A DNA stretch of 33,021 nt from a virus: positions 1 through 33,021 of IMG/VR virus record IMGVR_UViG_3300030098_007219. The stretch is one strand, 5' to 3'. This document shows, piece after piece, positions 15,369 to 21,423 of the stretch. The notes beneath the pieces were generated by a model. The model saw only the letters and a program-made list of their open reading frames with translations, had not been told where the DNA came from and made no database searches. Each line of letters begins with the position of its first letter. Position 1 is the stretch's first letter. A program made the position numbers and the translations under genes.

Positions 15369-15396
15369 GGGCGGCCGTCTTCATCGGCTGTCGCCC
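15369..15396 (+). other. Intergenic leader hairpin, type B copy 2
   Basis: The same GGGCG-GCCG / CGGC-TGT-CGCCC hairpin as at 11397-11424, differing in a single loop base (TCTTCAT for TCTTTAT). It is followed by CATCAAATCAGGATCA and a start codon. Confidence 0.6.
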
Positions 15397-15426
15397 ATCA
15401 ACAAAACATCAAATCAGGATCAAAAA

Positions 15427-15657
15427 ATGGCTATTTCAACACCGCGATTAATCATTGGTTTTCGTATCGAAAACGGAATCGAAAAAGAGAAAATGTACAT
15501 AAACACTCTTCAACTTTCTTTTATCTCTCCATTGAAAGAAGAAGGATTCTATAAAATTGTAGTAGTAGGATATCCAACCTCTTTAGTAATTAAAGACTGG
15601 GGGGAGAGCATTAAAGATTATCTCGAGATTTTTGGTAGAACAGACTTTGATTATTGA
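15427..15657 (+). CDS. Small early protein of unknown function, module 4
   Basis: A 76-residue protein. The frame is open from 15304, but the ATG at 15427 follows ATCAGGATCAAAAA and avoids overlap with the previous gene and the hairpin leader. It appears mainly beta-stranded (RLIIGFRIENG, FYKIVVVGYPTSLVI) with an acidic C-terminus. It overlaps the next frame by 26 bases. Confidence 0.7.
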   Translation: MAISTPRLIIGFRIENGIEKEKMYINTLQLSFISPLKEEGFYKIVVVGYPTSLVIKDWGESIKDYLEIFGRTDFDY

Positions 15658-15961
15658 AAAATATACCTGGGATCAACGATTGTTAGTCCTTGAAATTGAA
15701 GACGCATGGATAGAGCGCTCGCGAGATGAAGCGTTATCGCCTCTACAAATAGCAAAAAGGTTAGATTTAGAGCATCTATATTCGGCGGCAGTTGATGAAG
15801 GACGCCTGCATAAAGCGGCGGAAGAAGCGATAAAAAACAATCGTTTCGGCTCTTTATCTCGTTTAATTCGGGAACGCCTGCCCATTCTTCTTGAAGAAAG
15901 AATTCTTTTAGAAGTTAAAAAGGGATCATTTACCCGAACCAAAATTAATTCAAGTTGCTAA
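15632..15961 (+). CDS. Winged-helix-like early protein, paralogue C
   Basis: A protein of up to 109 residues. No ATG is available: the frame starts at a TTG (15632) or a second TTG at 15647. It is the only gene in the early convoy, apart from the ATGA-coupled ones, without an AGGATCA-type site, so it is probably reached by coupling through the 26-base overlap. The order of elements resembles paralogues A and B: an N-terminal helix (RLLVLEIEDAWIE), a middle segment (LSPLQIAKRL), then RLIRERLPILLEERILLEV and a basic tail. It may be a diverged third copy. Confidence 0.62.
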   Translation: MVEQTLIIEKYTWDQRLLVLEIEDAWIERSRDEALSPLQIAKRLDLEHLYSAAVDEGRLHKAAEEAIKNNRFGSLSRLIRERLPILLEERILLEVKKGSFTRTKINSSC

Positions 15962-15979
15962 ATCAAACAGGATCAAAAA

Positions 15980-16528
15980 ATGGATATAAAAGATATTCAA
16001 AGAAAATTAGTTAAGATGTTATCCCACCCTGGGGAAGGATACGAAATTCCAGAACAGGGGAGAGAATTATTCGAATCTTTAGGATTATCATTCTTTCAGG
16101 GTGTCAACTTTCCCAAATTGTTTAGTACAGATATTTCATGGGAATATTTAAAAACAGGAATAGCCCCTCCTAACGGAATTCCAGATAAGGATTTAGGATG
16201 GTGGTTAGACTCCGAAGGATATATGGGTCTTCACTTTTATTGGACCAATCTCTCTTACGCGAACTTAGAAGGATGTTCCTTTTCATTCCCGAGATGGGAA
16301 TCTATGAGAAAAGGAACCACCAACTCATATTTTGATCATGTCTCTTTTTTTCAAGCCAATTTAAAAGATGCTGACTTTAGGGGTGCTTGGCTTAATCATG
16401 TCTGTTTTAAAGATGCGAACTTGGAAGGGGCAAACTTTACAGGTGCGATGATGGAAAACTGTAATTTCAATAACGCCAAGGGGATCCCTATTGGGTGGAC
16501 TTCCCCTTTTGGGAAGAACTTCTTATGA
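15980..16528 (+). CDS. Pentapeptide-repeat protein
   Basis: A 182-residue protein with an N-terminal ~85-residue region of unknown nature. Pentapeptide repeats (A(N/D)LxG-type) follow in two blocks: LSYANLEGCSF near residue 90 and FFQANLKDADFRGAWL through CFKDANLEGANFTGAMMENCNF at about 120-170. Such repeats fold into a square beta-helix; some family members mimic DNA and bind gyrase, others have no known role. AACAGGATCAAAAA precedes the ATG. Its stop overlaps the methyltransferase start (ATGA), so the two are made in step. Confidence 0.82.
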   Translation: MDIKDIQRKLVKMLSHPGEGYEIPEQGRELFESLGLSFFQGVNFPKLFSTDISWEYLKTGIAPPNGIPDKDLGWWLDSEGYMGLHFYWTNLSYANLEGCSFSFPRWESMRKGTTNSYFDHVSFFQANLKDADFRGAWLNHVCFKDANLEGANFTGAMMENCNFNNAKGIPIGWTSPFGKNFL

Positions 16529-17394
16529 TTAAAATCGGAAGCGTTTTTTCGGGGATAGGCGGTTTTGAAATAGGAATAGAAGCGGCTTTAAATTCGGAAA
16601 ACATTAAAACTAAAGTTTGTTTTCAAATAGAAAAAGATCTCTATTGCCGGCAGGTATTACAAAAGCACTGGCCCGACTCTTCTATTTTTTCAGAAATTCA
16701 AAACGTTAAAATTGAAGAGTTAGAAGCTGTAGATCTTTTAATGGGTGGATTTCCTTGTCAGGACATCTCCGCCGCCGGAAAAGGAGAAGGATTAAATGGA
16801 TCAAGATCAGGATTATTTTATGAATTGCTCCGAATTATTCGCGAGTTGGAGCCCCCAGTCGTCCTGCTGGAAAACGTCCCAGCGATCTATTTTCGGGGAT
16901 TGGGAGACGTTTTCGGGGAGTTGGCCTCTTCAGGGTATGATATCCGATGGAAAAGCTTATCGGCTTCCGAGGTGGGATTCCCCCACCTTAGAAAAAGATG
17001 GTTCGCTCTGGCCTACTCCCACAAAAGGATTCGGACAGAACTTTCCGATTCCTCAACTTCACCCAACCCGATTCCGAAAAATAATCCCCAGCGGTCTTCA
17101 TGGGGTCAACCTATCGGAAGCCGTCCAATGCTATCACGGAAAAGGACAACTAAACCCGCAATGGGTAGAAGCATTAATGGGATTTCCCATCGGCTGGACC
17201 GAAGTCCCGCCTATAGAGGAGAAGATCAGTTTAAATGGGAGCCCCGAAGAATCTCCTTAAAACGAAGGAAAAACGAATCTAAAAGAATTCATTTATTAGG
17301 GAATTCTATTGTTCCTCTTCAAGCCGCTATGGCTTTTAAGCAATTGGGACTAATTGAAGTAATTCAATCTTTAAAAACTGATCTAACTCTTTGA
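16525..17394 (+). CDS. DNA cytosine-C5 methyltransferase
   Basis: A 289-residue enzyme that methylates cytosine C5 using SAM. Motif I is VFSGIGGFEIG, motif IV GGFPCQDIS with catalytic Cys78, motif VI LLENV, motif VIII FPHLRKRWF, and motif X HLLGNSIVPLQAAMAF. The target recognition region between VIII and IX is short, as in many phage enzymes, and its site cannot be read. I choose the ATG at 16525, which overlaps the upstream stop, rather than the in-frame ATG at 16495. The 3' end overlaps a convergent minus-strand gene by 31 bases. Codons about 90-245 also encode a second protein in the +1 frame. It may shield phage DNA from host restriction. Confidence 0.93.
   Translation: MIKIGSVFSGIGGFEIGIEAALNSENIKTKVCFQIEKDLYCRQVLQKHWPDSSIFSEIQNVKIEELEAVDLLMGGFPCQDISAAGKGEGLNGSRSGLFYELLRIIRELEPPVVLLENVPAIYFRGLGDVFGELASSGYDIRWKSLSASEVGFPHLRKRWFALAYSHKRIRTELSDSSTSPNPIPKNNPQRSSWGQPIGSRPMLSRKRTTKPAMGRSINGISHRLDRSPAYRGEDQFKWEPRRISLKRRKNESKRIHLLGNSIVPLQAAMAFKQLGLIEVIQSLKTDLTL
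16796..17260 (+). CDS. Overprinted protein in the +1 frame of the methyltransferase
   Basis: A 154-codon frame lying entirely inside the methyltransferase gene. AAGGAGAAGGATTAA directly precedes its ATG, close to the phage's AGGATCA style. It reads WKTSQRSIFGDWETFSGSWP, GMISDGKAYRLP, LWPTPT and LNPQWVEALMGFPIGWTEV. I recall the same ordered motifs from phage database proteins labelled hypothetical or methyltransferase. Generic C5-methyltransferase codons from motif VI to IX, read in +1, yield the same motifs, so the frame may be a conserved overprint. It has no known activity. The other reading is a by-product of the enzyme's codons that is never translated. Confidence 0.6.
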   Translation: MDQDQDYFMNCSELFASWSPQSSCWKTSQRSIFGDWETFSGSWPLQGMISDGKAYRLPRWDSPTLEKDGSLWPTPTKGFGQNFPIPQLHPTRFRKIIPSGLHGVNLSEAVQCYHGKGQLNPQWVEALMGFPIGWTEVPPIEEKISLNGSPEESP

Positions 17395-17732
17395 ATTAAT
17401 TTAAATTGCCTTTTTTTCGGTCTATCTTCTCTAACCTCTAAAACCCAGAGAGTAATTTCTACTAGTCCGATTAAAAGACGGTCCCTTCTTTCTTCATTCA
17501 TTTCCTCCCACCCTAAAGCGCCCGGTAAATAAACGGGATCGTCTAATTCTTCGTCGATCCAATCCCCAATCGCTTCTACTACTGCTCTTCTTTTATCTTC
17601 TCCTTTTGCTTCTTCAATTTCTCGAAGTTGTTTAATTAGGGCTACAATATGAGATAAAATTTCGCTTAGAAGTTCGACTTCTTCTACGCTTAACCATTTT
17701 TTTAAAAGAAGATATAGAAGCTCGATTTTCAT
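17364..17732 (-). CDS. Unknown helical protein at the end of the lysis cluster
   Basis: A 122-residue protein, last gene of the leftward convoy, two bases downstream of the endolysin stop. It is all-helical, with a hydrophobic N-terminus (LLYLLLKKWLSVEEVELLSEIL), an acidic middle, a GALGWEEM segment, a second hydrophobic helix (LLIGLVEITLWVLEV) and a basic tail. There is no clear signal peptide or lipobox, so it is not an obvious spanin. Its place suggests a lysis or late function, but I cannot name one. Its 3' end overlaps the converging methyltransferase gene by 31 bases. Confidence 0.65.
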   Translation of the reverse strand: MKIELLYLLLKKWLSVEEVELLSEILSHIVALIKQLREIEEAKGEDKRRAVVEAIGDWIDEELDDPVYLPGALGWEEMNEERRDRLLIGLVEITLWVLEVREDRPKKRQFKLIQRVRSVFKD

Positions 17733-17734
17733 TA

Positions 17735-18571
17735 TTATTCCCCGATTTTTTTATGAATAGCCGCGGAAACCCATTGGGTCCAACAACCGTCCACAACTAA
17801 TCCGTTATCCTGTTGAAACTGTTCTAATGCCCCTTGACTCATACGTCCCCACGACCCATCCGCTCCCCAACTTCCTAAATTATAACCCGCTTTAATAAGC
17901 GCTTTTTGTCGGGCGACAGCCGTCCAATAAGGACTCCAGATGTCGGAAATAGAATCATCTTCATAAATGCCCCTTAAAATCCGAGCCATAGGAAATCCTA
18001 AAACGTCGATTTTTCGAGAAGGGGCTAAATCCGCGTGTCCGTGATGATGCCGAGCTTTAATGTGGGGATATTTTTCAATAATGAATTTACCCAATTGAAT
18101 CATCATTTCGATTTGTTCATCGGGCCAGGGTGCGATTTTCATTTCTTGTCTTCCGTTTTGAGATAAACAAGAAATCCAATCGTCTTTAGAAGGGATTCCT
18201 TTTCGGGCATATCCAATATGGACAACTTCAATCCCAATCGTTACGCGGCTTCCTTTATAGCTTGAAGATCTTAATTTTCTTCCATCTATTTCTAAAGACT
18301 GTCCCGCTCCGCAATGCCAGGATCTATTAGATAGATCGACATATTGATGAATCCCTTCATTTTTAGTTTTTCCTAAACCGAAATGGGCAGAAGCTTTTCC
18401 TTTTCTTAAAGGATTTTTTCCTCCTAAAATTCGGGTCGCCGTCTTTAAATCGTGGGTCGCTGTCCAATGCCAGGTGATCCCGAGCGGTTTAAAATCTGTC
18501 GCTCGGGTCCACATCCGCGAGACTGCTTGCCCTTTTTCAACTGGTATTAAATGGGAGCGATCCAGATTCAT
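17735..18571 (-). CDS. Endolysin: N-acetylmuramoyl-L-alanine amidase with peptidoglycan-binding domain
   Basis: A 278-residue cell-wall hydrolase. Residues 30-195 are an Amidase_2 domain: ITWHWTATH with His35 as likely zinc ligand, HQYVDLSNRSWHCG, IGIEVVHIGY, and GHADLAPSRKID with His179 and Asp189, matching the family's zinc-site signature. Residues about 220-275 form a PG_binding_1-type domain (YNLGSWGADGSWGRMSQGALEQFQ), here at the C-terminus. It has no signal peptide, so it needs a holin. Its ATG overlaps the stop of the small membrane protein upstream by four bases, the usual holin-endolysin coupling. Confidence 0.93.
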   Translation of the reverse strand: MNLDRSHLIPVEKGQAVSRMWTRATDFKPLGITWHWTATHDLKTATRILGGKNPLRKGKASAHFGLGKTKNEGIHQYVDLSNRSWHCGAGQSLEIDGRKLRSSSYKGSRVTIGIEVVHIGYARKGIPSKDDWISCLSQNGRQEMKIAPWPDEQIEMMIQLGKFIIEKYPHIKARHHHGHADLAPSRKIDVLGFPMARILRGIYEDDSISDIWSPYWTAVARQKALIKAGYNLGSWGADGSWGRMSQGALEQFQQDNGLVVDGCWTQWVSAAIHKKIGE

Positions 18572-18801
18572 TTTTTCTCGCGTTTATCTTCGTCGATTAC
18601 AATATGAACAACCGGCTTAAAACCCCTCAAAATTAAAGCTCCTAAAACAATTCCTAAAGGAGTACTTCCCGCGGATCCCAATAAAGCCATTAAGGGATCT
18701 ACATTCGCGTTTTGAGTTAAAACTTCTGTCGCGACTAAAGCATCTTGGGCCATAGCTGGGGCAGAAAGAAGAATTAGAATAAAAAATAAAACCTGACTCA
18801 T
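18568..18801 (-). CDS. Putative holin (small two-segment membrane protein)
   Basis: A 77-residue protein just upstream of the endolysin and overlapping it by 4 bases. The N-terminus is a signal-like hydrophobic segment (VLFFILILLSAPAMAQD, with an AMA-Q cleavage-like site). The middle has a second hydrophobic stretch (STPLGIVLGALILRGF), and the end is charged (DEDKREKK). Holins of this size form membrane holes that release the endolysin. If the first segment is cleaved, one transmembrane helix remains. The role rests on size, topology and place. Confidence 0.68.
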   Translation of the reverse strand: MSQVLFFILILLSAPAMAQDALVATEVLTQNANVDPLMALLGSAGSTPLGIVLGALILRGFKPVVHIVIDEDKREKK

Positions 18802-19079
18802 TAAATTAACTCCCTATTTCCCCGTTTATTATTATACTTTTTTTCTAAAATATGATCTCTATCTTCTACCGTTTTTCGACTTAAAGAATAATAATTCAAT
18901 ATTTGATCGCTACGGATAGAAAAGGATTCTACCTGATAATCAGGCATTTTAGGATCCTCTAATCCCTTAACTCCGAGCAATTGAATTAGTCCCTTTACTA
19001 ATTGATCAGGGACCAGATCAGCCGCTTTCACGGTGATCTGGTCCTGTCCATTTTTAAAAGTTACGATAAACTGAATCAT
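18801..19079 (-). CDS. Small protein between fibre and lysis genes, unknown
   Basis: A 92-residue protein whose stop shares a base with the holin start (TAATG). It begins beta-like (MIQFIVTFKNGQDQITVKA) with a helix after it, and its second half is polar, ending in a basic NNKRGNREL tail. Nothing identifies it. It starts 6 bases after the fibre gene's stop and may be a small tail or lysis accessory. Confidence 0.65.
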   Translation of the reverse strand: MIQFIVTFKNGQDQITVKAADLVPDQLVKGLIQLLGVKGLEDPKMPDYQVESFSIRSDQILNYYSLSRKTVEDRDHILEKKYNNKRGNRELI

Positions 19080-19085
19080 TAGAAA

Positions 19086-20741
19086 TCATTCATAAATATA
19101 AAAGAGGGTCACATCTTCACCGCTCGCGGGAGCCGCTCCTAATGTAACCGTCGTTGTTGAGCCGTTATCACTAATAGAATATTCGCTCGCATCCGAAGGA
19201 GACCCATTAAATTTAATCTTTTGACCGTTTCGGAAAACGATAATCGATTGTCTCCATGTCGCGGTTGCAATTCTATTAGTTAGGTTAAATGCTACCGTGC
19301 TTCCGTCACCTGAAAAAGATTCCTGGTGGGGTACAAAAGCAGCTTTAGCAAAAGTAACATTAGAATTAACAATAGAAGCGGTAACAACTGCATTAGAAGC
19401 CAATTGATCGGCTCCGACCGCATCATCCGCGATCATTGCTTGTTCAACTGCATCATTAGCAATAGTTACGGCTCCTCCTGCCGCGACTGTTACATCCCCA
19501 CTTAAGGAAATATAAGAAATATCTGTCCCGTTAGACTGAATCAATTGTCCAGCAGTTCCAGCAGAAAGGGCCGCGGGATCTCCTGAAGCATCCCCATAAA
19601 TAACGCTACCGCGAGCAAGTCCAGCCATTTTAGCTAAACTAACGGAATTATCCGCAATAGTTAAAGCTCCTGAATCGGTCGCTGTCGCATCCCCACTTAA
19701 AGCGCTATAAATGTATTTTTTAACCCGACTTAAAGCGGATTTCCGATTTGTTCCTGCTGCTCCATCATCGACGATAAAAAGATCTGCATCCGCGAGATCC
19801 GCCCCAATATCTGTCCCACCGTCAATTTCTAAAGCAGAAAGAAGAACTTTTCCCGCGGTAGAAATAGCATTTAATTTACTGTCGGCAATGGATCCGGCGA
19901 GTTGGGCATTACTGATCGTTCCAACTAAAGAAGAAGTCGGATAATTAGTCGCATCCGCGAGATCAAAAGCAGGGGTTGCATCGCTGCTACCTAAAGAAAC
20001 ACTAACCCCACCGAATGAAACAGCAGAGTTAGAAAGCTTATCGTTTCCAATAGATCCGGCGAGTTTACCCGCGGAAATGCTTCCGGCGAGCATCGCATCG
20101 GAAATACCTAAAGCTTTAACTCTTAACGAATCGCTGGAAATTTCAATAGAGGAATTATCGGTATTGACCGACAGGGTATTTCCTGACTTACTTAATCCAT
20201 TTCCCGCGGTTACTTGACCGGCCCCTGTAAATTGAGCAAAAGCGATAGAATCGCTTCCCACGGATGGATTACTGTCATTAGTACAAACCCAACCCGAGTC
20301 GGCATTAACGGAACCTTCCCGAACGAAAAAAGCAGCCCCCGGAAATTCGCTTCCTGCATCCATATCCCCAGAGCGACTCCAAGCACCGGCAGCGACAACC
20401 CAAATCCCATTTTCCGCGGCACTCGATTGATTCTTAACAAGAATTCGGTTTCCAGCGGATAGAGAAATACCGTCTACAGTTTGAGTACCTGAAAGAGTTA
20501 AATTAGCGGTAGAAGCTGCCCTAACACTATCTTTAAAATGAAGCCCCTGGGCGACCGCATCTACATAACTTTTATTCGCTACATCGCTTGAAGCACTGGG
20601 GGAACCGGCTTGAAGGGTGCCGCTTGAAAAGTCGAAAGAACCTGTTAAATCGATTTTGCCGGCAGTAACAGCAGTATTAGCAATTTTCGCGGTAATAATT
20701 GCCGAGTCTTTTATCTGATTGGATACAAATTGAAGGGCCAT
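19086..20741 (-). CDS. Tail fibre protein
   Basis: A 551-residue protein expected at the tail tip for host binding. It is low in Cys and rich in Ser, Ala, Gly and Asp. A fibre-like head (AITAKIANTAVTAGKIDLTGSF) is followed by a NKSYVDAVAQG segment common in phage fibres and a GNRILVKNQSSAAENGIWVV domain (about 85-175). Repeats of the LAGSI-xxxKL type occupy 210-300, and GDVTVAAGGAVTIAN-type repeats follow. The last 80 residues (FRNGQKI-containing) form a small beta domain shared with the next upstream 83-residue gene. No chaperone or adhesin gene follows. Confidence 0.85.
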   Translation of the reverse strand: MALQFVSNQIKDSAIITAKIANTAVTAGKIDLTGSFDFSSGTLQAGSPSASSDVANKSYVDAVAQGLHFKDSVRAASTANLTLSGTQTVDGISLSAGNRILVKNQSSAAENGIWVVAAGAWSRSGDMDAGSEFPGAAFFVREGSVNADSGWVCTNDSNPSVGSDSIAFAQFTGAGQVTAGNGLSKSGNTLSVNTDNSSIEISSDSLRVKALGISDAMLAGSISAGKLAGSIGNDKLSNSAVSFGGVSVSLGSSDATPAFDLADATNYPTSSLVGTISNAQLAGSIADSKLNAISTAGKVLLSALEIDGGTDIGADLADADLFIVDDGAAGTNRKSALSRVKKYIYSALSGDATATDSGALTIADNSVSLAKMAGLARGSVIYGDASGDPAALSAGTAGQLIQSNGTDISYISLSGDVTVAAGGAVTIANDAVEQAMIADDAVGADQLASNAVVTASIVNSNVTFAKAAFVPHQESFSGDGSTVAFNLTNRIATATWRQSIIVFRNGQKIKFNGSPSDASEYSISDNGSTTTVTLGAAPASGEDVTLFYIYE

Positions 20742-20745
20742 GGGA

Positions 20746-20997
20746 TTATGATCTCCGTGTGTAGATAACTTCTATTTTTTCCCCGTTGGCTGGAATAAAA
20801 TTAAGCCTAATAGAAGTCGCCGTCAATATTGAATATCCATCATCATTATCGGATTTTAATATCTTTTGTCCGTTTCTGAAGACCTGAAGAGAAGGGCGGG
20901 AAAAAGGAAACGTAATAGAAAAAGTTCTATTTTCGCCGTCTATTTGGGAAGATAAATCTTCATTTCTAATTAGAAATCTCCAGGCCGGAACCCCCAT
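20746..20997 (-). CDS. Small tail-tip protein sharing the fibre C-terminal domain
   Basis: An 83-residue protein. The pattern FRNGQKI followed by a YSI strand, an LNF strand and a final EVIY strand matches the last ~80 residues of the downstream fibre gene, so the two probably arose by domain duplication. A single compact beta domain is expected, perhaps a fibre cap or adaptor. It sits 4 bases upstream of the fibre start and 1 base after the previous stop. Confidence 0.68.
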   Translation of the reverse strand: MGVPAWRFLIRNEDLSSQIDGENRTFSITFPFSRPSLQVFRNGQKILKSDNDDGYSILTATSIRLNFIPANGEKIEVIYTRRS

Positions 20998-20998
20998 C

Positions 20999-21409
20999 TT
21001 ATTCCCATCCTGCCGAAATATAAATAACTACATTTTCCGAACATGTTCCGGCATCCGTTGCCCCTCTATAAAATAAAGACCCAGTAGAAGAATAATAGGG
21101 CATATATCCATTAGTCGGAATTGCTTGAATTACCGTCCCGATTGCTCCTGTAGATGCGGCTCTAAAAACCGCCTGGGTTCCTCCTGCCGGATTTGTTAAC
21201 GTTCCAATAATAGGTTGAGTTGTAGCGGCTCCCCCTCCTGCTGTAGAAGTAAACGTCTTAATACTTAAAACTTTTCCTGTTTTAGGAATTCCTGAAATTT
21301 CAACTTCTGTTGAAGGACCAATAGAAGTCCCTGAAATAGTTACTTCATAAAGATCAGGATTCGGAGAATGTCCAGAAAATCGAGTAACGGAAGGAGTTGA
21401 ATAAGCCAT
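20999..21409 (-). CDS. Structural tail-tip protein, unknown family
   Basis: A 136-residue, Thr/Ser/Gly-rich, beta-type protein without Lys-rich or helical segments, typical of a virion surface or fibre-base component. It starts MAYSTPSVTRFSG and ends in VVIYISAGWE. AAAAGGACTTTTAAAA precedes the ATG, so it uses an ordinary late ribosome binding site. It lies between the large tail-tip protein and the small fibre-domain gene. Confidence 0.65.
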   Translation of the reverse strand: MAYSTPSVTRFSGHSPNPDLYEVTISGTSIGPSTEVEISGIPKTGKVLSIKTFTSTAGGGAATTQPIIGTLTNPAGGTQAVFRAASTGAIGTVIQAIPTNGYMPYYSSTGSLFYRGATDAGTCSENVVIYISAGWE

Positions 21410-21423
21410 TTTTAAAAGTCCTT

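Noticed and set aside
15304-15426. N-terminal extension of the 76-residue gene
   Set aside because: It would overlap the previous gene and the hairpin leader, and the ATG at 15427 has the standard AGGATCA site.
19711-19944. Plus-strand frame inside the fibre gene
   Set aside because: It is antisense to repetitive fibre sequence, has no ribosome binding site, and its composition mirrors the fibre codons.
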